From: Clostridia bacterium
GTDB taxonomy: Bacteria > Bacillota > DSM-521 > Neomoorellales > SLTJ01
Assembly: GCA_014360105.1 (NCBI GenBank)
Contig: JACIYD010000074.1
Span: forward strand, 1-7,162
Direction: 5' to 3'
Length of the DNA stretch: 7,162 bases
The translations under genes and the position numbers were made by a program. Below are positions 1 through 4,919 of the stretch, one piece after another. The notes under the pieces are model-generated. The model was not told the DNA's origin and searched no databases. It saw nothing but the letters and a program-made list of their open reading frames with translations. Position 1 is the stretch's first letter; every line of letters starts with the position of its first letter.

Positions 1-77
1 GTGCGAAAGGAGCCGGCCGCCGGCGCGGCCAGGCTGGGCAAGTTGGAGGGCCGGGGCTTTTGGGACGGGGGCACGGG

Positions 78-121
78 AAAAGAAAGGCCCCGGGGAGCAG
101 GCTTGCCCGCCCGGGGCTTTC
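78..121 (-). terminator. Intrinsic terminator of the DUF1659-DUF2922 unit
   Basis: A GC-rich hairpin begins 7 bp beyond the DUF2922 stop codon. Its arms are at 82-94 and 110-121, pair over 12 bp with one bulged base, and enclose a loop of about 15 nt. Read on the minus strand, the stem ends in CCTTTC and is followed by TTTT (78-81). The stem plus U-tract and the position right after the stop codon fit a rho-independent terminator. Confidence 0.75.
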
Positions 122-128
122 TGGGGGC

Positions 129-350
129 TTAGGATGCCACTTCCAGTTCGGTCACTTCCTGGGCGACGATGCGGGCACCGGCAATGGCAACCAGGTCGCC
201 GCCGGTCGAGGCAAAAACGTTCTTGGCAATAATCGCCTGCATTGCCTGCTGCACCTCGGCCGCCGTCAGCCCGTCCTTGGCATTAGGGAGGCTAATGCTG
301 GTTCGCCGGCCGGCGGCGTTTTGAAAGCTTAGGACCAGGCGCTTGGTCAT
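129..350 (-). CDS. DUF2922 family protein (73 aa)
   Basis: A small soluble protein of the DUF2922 family, whose function is unknown. The sequence begins MTKRLVLSFQNAAGRR and has the usual family layout: a beta strand (KRLVLSF), a polar turn, a segment SISLPNAKDGLTAAEVQQAM, then a helix and a short strand-rich end (ARIVAQEVTELEVAS). There is no signal peptide, membrane segment or cysteine. The ATG at 350-348 was chosen because AAAGGAGGTGA lies just upstream; the open frame continues upstream to 437, but that extension has no ribosome binding site and reads as low-complexity Arg/Gly. It lies 90 bp downstream of DUF1659, its usual partner in Firmicutes, and is followed by an intrinsic terminator. 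The small YvrJ-type membrane protein that often accompanies this pair is not seen downstream. Family assignment is by remembered pattern and is fairly secure; the role is unknown. Confidence 0.85.
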   Translation of the reverse strand: MTKRLVLSFQNAAGRRTSISLPNAKDGLTAAEVQQAMQAIIAKNVFASTGGDLVAIAGARIVAQEVTELEVAS

Positions 351-440
351 GGAGCGGGTCACCTCCTTTCTCGACCGTAAAAATCGGCCCCCACGGCGCG
401 AGGAGAAGGCCGGGCGGGCGCCCTCCTTGCGGCCCACCGC

Positions 441-665
441 TTAGCTCGCGCTAAGGCCGAACTCTATGCTGCGCTCCACCCCGGCCAGGGGGTAGGCCTG
501 CAACCCGGCCAGTACCAGCGCGACATCGTAAACATCCTGATCCGCCGCCGTGGCCTTGATCCGGCTAAAACGGTAGCGGGCGTAAATGGGATTACCCGCC
601 GCGTCGGTGCCCGTTTGCACGGTAAGGCGCAACGCCGAGTCCACAGGCGTGGCATTAACGGCCAT
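441..665 (-). CDS. DUF1659 family protein (74 aa)
   Basis: A small soluble protein of the DUF1659 family, function unknown, typical of Firmicutes. Family features visible are the N-terminal MAVNATPVDSALRLTVQTG, the GxDAxGNPIY turn followed by a strand (ARYRFSRIKATA), and the region DVYDVALVLAGLQAYPLAGVERS that normally carries the helix and the final strand. There is no signal peptide or transmembrane segment. The start ATG at 665-663 is preceded by a very strong ribosome binding site (AAGGAGGTGA, 7 nt spacing). It is the first gene of a two-gene unit with DUF2922. A candidate promoter lies 45-73 bp upstream, and the terminator of the preceding nuclease gene insulates it. An overlapping 70-aa frame on the same strand is an Arg/Trp/Pro-rich shadow. 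Confidence 0.85.
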   Translation of the reverse strand: MAVNATPVDSALRLTVQTGTDAAGNPIYARYRFSRIKATAADQDVYDVALVLAGLQAYPLAGVERSIEFGLSAS

Positions 666-709
666 CTTTGTCTCACCTCCTTCCTGCCCGGTTTGCCCTT
701 TCGGCTACC

Positions 710-738
710 ATTCTAGCCGGCACGCCGCTCCCGGTTAA
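710..738 (-). promoter_or_regulatory. Candidate sigma-A promoter for DUF1659-DUF2922
   Basis: On the minus strand, TTAACC (738-733; 4 of 6 against TTGACA) is separated by exactly 17 bp from TAGAAT (715-710; 5 of 6 against TATAAT). It lies upstream of the DUF1659 ribosome binding site and downstream of the preceding gene's terminator, where a promoter is needed. The predicted start near 703 gives a leader of about 38 nt. It is supported by pattern only. Confidence 0.45.
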
Positions 739-806
739 GGTCCGGCCTCGGCCGCAGGAGCACGAGAAAGCAGCGGTCTTGAGAGCCGGGAAAGGAGCGC
801 GCGGGC

Positions 807-854
807 AAGAAAAATAAGCCTGGACCCCAGGCAGCACTTACCTGGGGCCCAGGC
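807..854 (-). terminator. Intrinsic terminator of the bifunctional nuclease gene
   Basis: Arms of 14 nt at 818-831 and 841-854 pair with a single A/C mismatch around a 9-nt loop. On the minus strand the stem is followed by TTATTTTTCTT (817-807), a good U-tract. It begins about 50 bp after the stop codon of the nuclease-family gene. On the plus strand the stem is followed by a weaker GTTTTCC, but no plus-strand gene leads into it. Confidence 0.85.
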
Positions 855-906
855 CAAGTTTTCCTCTTGGTTTTGCTAAGGCGTAAGGATCTTCCGGAGA
901 AAACTG

Positions 907-1389
907 CTAGTGCAGTGTCTTCTTGTACTCCTCCAAATTGATAACTTTGCCACCGGCCTCCTCCGTTTCCTCCTGAGCACTGATCAGCTCTTCAATAGAG
1001 AGGGCATAGGAGGCTACCTTGTCGGTCATATAGAGATCGGCACCGCAACGCAGGGCCAGGGCAATGGCGTCACTCGGCCGTGAGTCGACCACCACTTCCC
1101 GTCCGTCCTGGCGGCGGAAGAAGATTTCGGCATAATAGGTACCCTCGCGGAGATCGCTTACCACGATCTGTTGTACCTTTGCTTCCAAGTTTTCGCAGAC
1201 ACTGCGCAGCAGGTCGTGCGTCATCGGCCGCGGGGTCATGATACCTTCGAGGGCCATGGCGATGGCCTGCGCTTCAAAGGGCCCGACCCAGATGGGAAGC
1301 ACCTTTTTCTCCTCACCGTCTACCAACAAAACCACGGGGCTCATGGACTGATCCAGAACGACCTGGCGTACCTTAAGAGGTATAAGCAC
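907..1389 (-). CDS. Bifunctional nuclease (BFN/DUF151) domain protein, 160 aa
   Basis: A protein of the DUF151 (BFN, bifunctional nuclease) family. Plant members have reported RNase and DNase activity; bacterial members are common but their role is poorly defined. The BFN domain spans about residues 5-130, with the family landmarks LPIWVGPFEAQAIAMALEG (31-49), RPMTHDLL (54-61) and DSRPSDAIALALR (102-114). The rest is an acidic/basic tail (136-160) without the UVR motif found in some longer members. There is no signal peptide or membrane segment, so it should be cytoplasmic. The start is GTG at 1389-1387, preceded by AAGGGGGTGA at good spacing; the next residues, LIPLKVRQVVLD, match the usual family start. 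It is monocistronic, with a consensus -10 promoter about 125 bp upstream and a strong terminator. Family assignment is firm; the nuclease activity is inferred from family only. Confidence 0.92.
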   Translation of the reverse strand: MLIPLKVRQVVLDQSMSPVVLLVDGEEKKVLPIWVGPFEAQAIAMALEGIMTPRPMTHDLLRSVCENLEAKVQQIVVSDLREGTYYAEIFFRRQDGREVVVDSRPSDAIALALRCGADLYMTDKVASYALSIEELISAQEETEEAGGKVINLEEYKKTLH

Positions 1390-1411
1390 TGCCCTTCACC
1401 CCCTTCGGTTA

Positions 1412-1483
1412 CTACACGCTGCCGCGCCCCACAGGGCTCTTTGCCGGGCCAGCCGTCAGTGAAGGCAGTTCATGACGCATCAT
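1412..1483 (-). other. Possible short upstream ORF (23 codons) in the nuclease-gene leader
   Basis: Within the predicted leader of the nuclease gene, a minus-strand frame starts with two consecutive ATG codons (1483-1478) and ends at TAG (1414-1412), 22 nt before the GTG start of the nuclease gene. AGGG with 5-nt spacing precedes the first ATG, a modest ribosome binding site. The peptide begins MMRHELPSLTAG and shows no run of one amino acid, so no attenuation signal is evident. It is not in frame with the nuclease gene. It may be coincidental; I give it as a candidate only. Confidence 0.2.
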
Positions 1484-1514
1484 CCTCGCCCTGGCTAACC
1501 TCCGTCTTAGGTGT

Positions 1515-1543
1515 ATTATATGCTATGGCCTGCAAAAATACAA
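1515..1543 (-). promoter_or_regulatory. Sigma-A promoter of the bifunctional nuclease gene
   Basis: On the minus strand a perfect -10 hexamer TATAAT (1520-1515) is preceded, at exactly 17 bp, by TTGTAT (1543-1538), a weak -35 keeping the TTG. The region is clearly AT-richer than its surroundings. The expected transcription start near 1508 leaves a leader of about 120 nt before the GTG start. Confidence 0.7.
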
Positions 1544-1583
1544 GCAGGAGAGAGGCAGTTACTGTCATACTTTTCACATAAAC

Positions 1584-1612
1584 TTGCCCGGGGTACCCGG
1601 CCATGGTATCAT
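1584..1612 (+). promoter_or_regulatory. Sigma-A promoter of the 49-aa membrane protein gene
   Basis: TTGCCC (1584-1589; 4 of 6) and TATCAT (1607-1612; 5 of 6) are separated by exactly 17 bp. The expected start near 1619 gives a leader of about 68 nt before the GTG at 1687. The spacer contains the palindrome GGGTACCC (1591-1598), which could be an operator, although it is short and may be chance. Confidence 0.6.
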
Positions 1613-1686
1613 GGGAGTGATATTGGCATTTGGAGGAGCGGGGAAGGGCAGAATACAGCCACACTAACGAGGGGAGGGACCCAGCA

Positions 1687-1836
1687 GTGCTCTTCGGTGC
1701 GGTTGTCGTTGTCTTAGTCCTGGCCGCCCTGGCCTACTTCCTTTACCGCCAATTGACGGATCCCGGTTACTACATCTTCCCCAATAACGCCGTTGCGCGG
1801 GAAAAACAACGCAAGCAAAAGGCGGCAGGCGGCTAG
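1687..1836 (+). CDS. Small single-pass membrane protein, 49 aa, unknown function
   Basis: I do not recognise a family. The protein has one hydrophobic segment at about residues 2-20 (LFGAVVVVLVLAALAYFLY). It is followed by a short polar stretch with DPGYYIFPNN (about 25-34) and a strongly basic end (VAREKQRKQKAAGG). That fits a single transmembrane helix with the Lys/Arg tail in the cytoplasm. I chose GTG at 1687: GGGGAGGGA lies just upstream at suitable spacing, and the hydrophobic segment then starts at the N-terminus. An in-frame TTG at 1630 would give 68 aa, but it lies only about 11 nt beyond the predicted transcription start and has no ribosome binding site. The gene has its own promoter, diverges from the nuclease gene and converges with the SpeA-like gene, 7 bp between stop codons. 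The promoter, ribosome binding site and clean protein architecture make it likely to be real. Confidence 0.7.
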   Translation: MLFGAVVVVLVLAALAYFLYRQLTDPGYYIFPNNAVAREKQRKQKAAGG

Positions 1837-1852
1837 GCCACCGCTAGCCGCC
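1828..1852. terminator. Hairpin shared by two convergent genes, possible bidirectional terminator
   Basis: Perfect 9-bp arms GGCGGCTAG (1828-1836) and CTAGCCGCC (1844-1852) enclose a 7-nt loop. The left arm contains the stop codon of the plus-strand small gene and the right arm contains the stop codon of the minus-strand SpeA-like gene. A U-tract is poor on both sides: the minus strand has TTTT only 7 nt beyond the stem (1820-1817), and the plus strand has none. Termination is therefore uncertain; the structure could also protect 3' ends. Confidence 0.45.
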
Positions 1853-3346
1853 CGTTCCGGTCTGAGCCCGCACCTGGCTTTCCAGATAGGCCACTTTGCG
1901 CAAGACGCGGATGGTCTGGAAAGTAGGGTCTTCCAGACCCTGCAGGTCGGCTTTTTCCTGCTTCAGGACCTGAACGTAGTCGATTATTTCCTGCGTAAGC
2001 AGTTCGCCGGGACAGACCAGGGGAATGCCCGGCGGGTAGGCGGTAATTGCTTCCGCGCTGATTTCCCCGGCTGCTTCCGCCAGGGGTACCACGCGGCTTT
2101 CGCCGTAGAATGCTTCCCGCGGCAGCGCGGCCACCGGGGGCAAGGCAGGCAGCGGCGGGCAATACTTGCGCACATTACGACAGACCCGCACCGCGGCCAG
2201 GTCCTGAAGCGCTTGCACCATCGCCTCTACCGTTTCCGGCGTATCACCGATGGTGATGAGCAGGAGAAGGTTGTACAGGTCTGCCAACTCGACCTGTAAG
2301 CCGTACCGGTGCCGCAGAATCGCTTCCGCCTCATAACCGGACAAGCCGAGCCCCGTCACGTTGACCACAATCTTGCTGGGGTCAAGCGCCCAGCAACCCG
2401 GCCTGCCTACGCTTTCCCGGTCCAGCAGGCGCAAGCCCTCTTGCTGCCGCAGTACCGCCCGGGAATACTCGGCCAGATCCAGAACGCGGGAAAACAGCTC
2501 ACGCCCTCGGGTCGCCGCTTGCTTGCGCGCCAGATCCAAAGAGCACAGCAGCAGATAGGAGGGGCTGGTCGTTTGCCCCAAATTGAGCACCGCCTTGACA
2601 TGGCGGTGATCGAGCAGGCCCTCGCGCACCAGCAACATCGAGCTCTGGGTTAGGGAGCCGAGAAGCTTATGGGTGCTCACCGCGGCCAGGTCTGCCCCCG
2701 CGGCCATGGCCGAGGGGGGGAAGTCGGGATGAAAGGCAAAATGGGCACCGTGGGCCTCGTCCACCAGGACCGGCACCCCATAACGGTGGGCCACCTCAAC
2801 AATGCGCGGCAAATCGGCTGCCGTACCGTAGTAGTTAGGGTAGACGACAAAGACGGCTTTGGCGTCGGGATGTTCTTCCAGCGCTTCTTCCACCCGTTCC
2901 GGCGTGATGCCGGTGGAAATACCGAATTCCGTATTGACCTCGGGGTGCAGGTAGATGGGCCGGGCACCGCTGGTGATCAACCCGCCAAGGGCCGACTTAT
3001 GGGCATTGCGCGGCATGATGATCTTTTCGCCCGGCTGGCAGACGGCCATGATCATTGCTTGGATGCCGCCGGTAGTCCCGTTGACCAAGAAATAGGCGTA
3101 ATCCGCGCCGTAGGCTTCGGCCGCCAGCGCCTGGGCCTCGGCCAAGGCCTCGTGCGGGTTAAAGATGTTGTCCAGCCCCGGCAAGCAGGTCAGATCCATC
3201 GCCAGGGCACGCGGGCCGAGGTAGGCGGTTAGTTCCGGGATGCCACGGCCTTGCTTGTGTCCGGGCACGTGAAAAGGAAGAATCCCTTCGGCCAGGTAGC
3301 GTTGTACCGCTTCAAAAAGCGGCGCGCGCTCTTGTACTTTGGTCAC
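1844..3346 (-). CDS. speA: SpeA-like PLP-dependent Orn/Lys/Arg decarboxylase, 500 aa
   Basis: A cytoplasmic pyridoxal-phosphate enzyme of the Orn/Lys/Arg decarboxylase major-domain family, of the Bacillus SpeA type (about 490 aa). SpeA converts arginine to agmatine, the first step to putrescine and spermidine. Motifs in order: FHVPGHKQGRG (25-35), LPGLDNIFNP (55-64), FLVNGTTGGIQAM (86-98), PRNAHKS (112-118), VDEAHGAHF (195-203; Asp196 should contact the PLP ring nitrogen), STHKLLGSLTQSS (224-236; Lys227 is the PLP lysine), and AYPPGIP with PGE (436-448) in the C-terminal domain. The start is GTG at 3346-3344 with AAGGAAGG upstream. It is monocistronic, with a TTGACA promoter and the preceding fbp terminator separating it from fbp. 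Family is certain. Substrate is less so: the Bacillus paralogue YaaO belongs to the same family and lysine or ornithine cannot be excluded. Closeness to argGH weakly favours arginine. Confidence 0.9.
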   Translation of the reverse strand: MTKVQERAPLFEAVQRYLAEGILPFHVPGHKQGRGIPELTAYLGPRALAMDLTCLPGLDNIFNPHEALAEAQALAAEAYGADYAYFLVNGTTGGIQAMIMAVCQPGEKIIMPRNAHKSALGGLITSGARPIYLHPEVNTEFGISTGITPERVEEALEEHPDAKAVFVVYPNYYGTAADLPRIVEVAHRYGVPVLVDEAHGAHFAFHPDFPPSAMAAGADLAAVSTHKLLGSLTQSSMLLVREGLLDHRHVKAVLNLGQTTSPSYLLLCSLDLARKQAATRGRELFSRVLDLAEYSRAVLRQQEGLRLLDRESVGRPGCWALDPSKIVVNVTGLGLSGYEAEAILRHRYGLQVELADLYNLLLLITIGDTPETVEAMVQALQDLAAVRVCRNVRKYCPPLPALPPVAALPREAFYGESRVVPLAEAAGEISAEAITAYPPGIPLVCPGELLTQEIIDYVQVLKQEKADLQGLEDPTFQTIRVLRKVAYLESQVRAQTGTGG

Positions 3347-3379
3347 TGCCTGCCTTCCTTCCCCGAGATTACACGATCT

Positions 3380-3408
3380 ATGGTAGTCGCCGCGCTCCCT
3401 CCTGTCAA
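3380..3408 (-). promoter_or_regulatory. Sigma-A promoter of the SpeA-like gene
   Basis: A perfect -35 hexamer TTGACA (3408-3403) and TACCAT (3385-3380; 4 of 6) are separated by exactly 17 bp on the minus strand. The expected start near 3373 gives a leader of about 26 nt that already contains the ribosome binding site AAGGAAGG. It lies just downstream of the fbp terminator, which supports independent transcription. Confidence 0.75.
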
Positions 3409-3430
3409 GAAAAAACGCGGTTAAGCAGAA

Positions 3431-3466
3431 GCAAAAATTAAGGGTCGCCGGACCGACCGGCGACCC
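3431..3466 (-). terminator. Intrinsic terminator of fbp
   Basis: Perfect 10-bp arms GGGTCGCCGG (3442-3451) and CCGGCGACCC (3457-3466) enclose a 5-nt loop. On the minus strand they are followed by TTAATTTTTGC (3441-3431). It starts 17 bp after the fbp stop codon. This is the best terminator in the window. Confidence 0.92.
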
Positions 3467-3483
3467 GGTAGCGCCCTTGCTCC

Positions 3484-4611
3484 TCAGGCCTTGGCCACGC
3501 TGCGCAACGGCGCCCGGTCGGCGTCGACAAAGCGGCCGCTCAGGCGTTTGCGTACCTCCGGGAGCGTGGTGTATTCCATTTCCTCCAACGGCAGGCGGTG
3601 CGGCTCAAAGGGGCCGAGTCGCCGCAGGTAATCGGCCAGCTCGTTGGCCAAGAGGCGAGCCCGGTCGTAAGCCGGGTCGGCAAAGAAGTCCTGGGGGCCG
3701 AGGAGTTTGCCGTCACAGAGCTGGAAACCCAGCGCGACCACACGCGGCGGCCCGTCGAAACGGGTGGGCGTTGACTGTGCCACGGAAACGGGCATGAAGG
3801 GGCCGTGGTGGCTCCCCCGCATCCAACCGGCGACGAGATGCGGCGTGGCGAAGGGCTCGAGCACCTCACCCACGGCCGGGAAGCCGCTCTGGCAACGCAC
3901 GATGAGCACCGGGTCGTCCTTGCCAATGTAGCGCCCGGCCATCAGGTTGAGGCGCTGCGTGCTGGACACCGCGGCGATCTCACCCGTCTCCTTGCTGTAG
4001 ACGGCACGCACACAGTAGCGGCCCGGCGCGCCGATGAAGACCAGAAGGTCGTAAATCTCCTCCGGGAGGGAAAAGACGACCGTCTTATGTTCCACTAAAT
4101 CGAGGACCTCGAAGCGGAAGCCGCTATGCATCTTCGGGTCGATGACGAGACCGATGGTATTAAAGGGATCGGCAAACATCTTGTAAAGCGGCAAATTCCA
4201 AGCTCCGGGCTCGGTTTTGTCTGCCATGAAGAGGACAATGGGTTCGCTCGGCCGCTCTACCAGTTCCATCTCGGCGATGCCCGGGCCCATGCCCCGGATG
4301 TTCCCCGAGAAGGCGTCGGCCAAAAGGTCCTGACCCGCACCGTAAAGCTTCATTGAACGCGCCAGTTCCGTGCAACTGGCAAAGGTATCCCAGGCCAGGC
4401 GGTGGATTTCCGGGCAATCCTCGCCACGATCGTGGGTCATAATCAGGTTGATATCGTCACCGACGTGCGTGACGCGAAAATCAAGCAGCAGTTTGCTTGC
4501 TTGGAGGCATTCCTCGGCGCGTGCCAGTAATTGGGGATGAACTCCCGAGTGCCCGACAAAGCCCCCGATGTCTGCCTTGATGGCGGAGAGCGTAATCTTG
4601 GGCTTGGCCAT
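3484..4611 (-). CDS. fbp: Fructose-1,6-bisphosphate aldolase/phosphatase (archaeal type), 375 aa
   Basis: The bifunctional class V FBPase: it condenses dihydroxyacetone phosphate and glyceraldehyde-3-phosphate to fructose-1,6-bisphosphate and dephosphorylates it to fructose-6-phosphate, making gluconeogenesis one-way. It is Mg-dependent and cytoplasmic. Residues known from the Sulfolobus tokodaii enzyme are all present: metal ligands Asp14 and His21 (KADIGGFVGH), Asp52-Asp53 (HVGDD), Gln94 (AGQDLL), Asp131 (MADKTEPG) and Asp232-Asp233; the Schiff-base lysine Lys231 and Tyr228 in YIGKDDP; and Tyr347 in EMEYTTLPEV. Length is normal. The ATG at 4611-4609 follows GGAGGGGATC. The gene is followed by a strong terminator and preceded by a 308-bp gap, so it appears to be its own unit. 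Carrying this enzyme fits a thermophilic or autotrophic anaerobe that builds sugars from acetyl-CoA; the lifestyle is inferred. Confidence 0.97.
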   Translation of the reverse strand: MAKPKITLSAIKADIGGFVGHSGVHPQLLARAEECLQASKLLLDFRVTHVGDDINLIMTHDRGEDCPEIHRLAWDTFASCTELARSMKLYGAGQDLLADAFSGNIRGMGPGIAEMELVERPSEPIVLFMADKTEPGAWNLPLYKMFADPFNTIGLVIDPKMHSGFRFEVLDLVEHKTVVFSLPEEIYDLLVFIGAPGRYCVRAVYSKETGEIAAVSSTQRLNLMAGRYIGKDDPVLIVRCQSGFPAVGEVLEPFATPHLVAGWMRGSHHGPFMPVSVAQSTPTRFDGPPRVVALGFQLCDGKLLGPQDFFADPAYDRARLLANELADYLRRLGPFEPHRLPLEEMEYTTLPEVRKRLSGRFVDADRAPLRSVAKA

Positions 4612-4919
4612 CCGTGCGATCCCCTCCGTAGCAAAATGTGTTATACTTTATGTGGTGTGATTTCGTTATAGAATAGCAGAATTCCTGCCACGGGGATCGA
4701 TTTTTTCCAGCAGTGGTACTGGCGACCAGCCCTTAAATTCCAGTTCCTGGGGCTAGACCTGGCTAGGTTTCCAATAGAAACGGCATCGGGCCGGGCGCCC
4801 TCGGCCCCGCCTCCGCCCTCGCCCTCGCGAAAAATCGTGCTTGCCGCGATGCTAAAGGTCTCGCGCGCGGAGCCAAAGACGGCCCGGCAAGAGCAGGGAT
4901 ACGGCAAGGCTTAAGGAGG
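4612..4919. other. argH-fbp gap without a supported gene
   Basis: Only regulatory sequence for fbp is likely here. Near fbp the minus strand has two TATAAC hexamers (4645-4640 and 4670-4665) in an AT-rich patch, possible -10 elements, but neither has a convincing -35 at 17 bp. A minus-strand open frame at 4641-4907 (88 codons, TTG start) has no ribosome binding site, contains a Glu/Gly run and an odd composition, and runs through the likely promoter. A GC-rich imperfect hairpin at 4787-4809 has no clear U-tract. I see no riboswitch or T-box signature and no insertion sequence remnant. Confidence 0.6.
4640..4670 (-). promoter_or_regulatory. Tentative fbp promoter region
   Basis: Two copies of TATAAC (5 of 6 against TATAAT) lie 25 bp apart on the minus strand, about 29 and 54 bp upstream of the fbp ATG, in an otherwise GC-rich window. 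The distal copy could pair with GTGGCA at a short 15-bp spacing; the proximal copy has no good -35. The AT-rich patch and location support a promoter, but the exact element is undecided. Confidence 0.35.

Larger units (their letters stand above)
1390..1686. other. Divergent intergenic region with two outward promoters
   Basis: This is a 297-bp stretch between the nuclease gene (minus) and the small membrane-protein gene (plus). It holds a minus-strand promoter at 1515-1543 and a plus-strand promoter at 1584-1612. Between the minus promoter and the nuclease gene lies a leader of about 120 nt with a possible 23-codon ORF. A perfect 8-bp palindrome, GGGTACCC (1591-1598), sits in the spacer of the plus promoter. 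The longer open frames crossing this region lack ribosome binding sites and run over the promoters, so I do not treat them as genes. Confidence 0.7.

Noticed and set aside
15..30. Palindrome GGCCGC-CGGC-GCGGCC
   Set aside because: It is short and made only of G and C in a GC-rich region; there is no T-run or other context.
1..132. Plus-strand open frame from the left edge to a TAG at 130-132, possibly the 3' end of a gene
   Set aside because: It is Gly/Arg/Ala-rich low-complexity sequence in GC-rich DNA where other frames are also open, and it runs through the minus-strand terminator. There is no recognisable protein.
60..332. Plus-strand open frame of 90 codons over DUF2922
   Set aside because: It is antisense to a recognised family gene, without a ribosome binding site, and Gly/Arg-rich as expected for a shadow frame.
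378..412. Possible terminator or attenuator between DUF1659 and DUF2922 (CGGCC/GGCCG followed by a run of T on the minus strand)
   Set aside because: The stem is only 5 bp with an 18-nt loop, too weak to call.
1171..1581. Plus-strand open frame of 136 codons
   Set aside because: Most of it is antisense to the BFN gene and the rest crosses the minus-strand promoter. It has no ribosome binding site and no recognisable domain.
1470..1664. Minus-strand open frame of 64 codons with a hydrophobic stretch (VTASLLLVFLQAIAY)
   Set aside because: It has no ribosome binding site, spans both divergent promoters, and its hydrophobic part overlaps the perfect TATAAT box.
2669..3232. Plus-strand open frame of 187 codons within the SpeA-like gene
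   Set aside because: It is the antisense shadow of a strongly conserved gene: the opposite strand carries all PLP-enzyme motifs.
4787..4809. GC-rich hairpin as a possible argH terminator
   Set aside because: The stem has two bulges, lies more than 100 bp after the argH stop and is followed by ATGCCGTTTC, not a U-tract.
4641..4907. Minus-strand open frame of 88 codons between argH and fbp
   Set aside because: It has a TTG start preceded by a pyrimidine-rich sequence instead of a ribosome binding site, an odd composition with a Glu/Gly run, and it runs through the likely fbp promoter.
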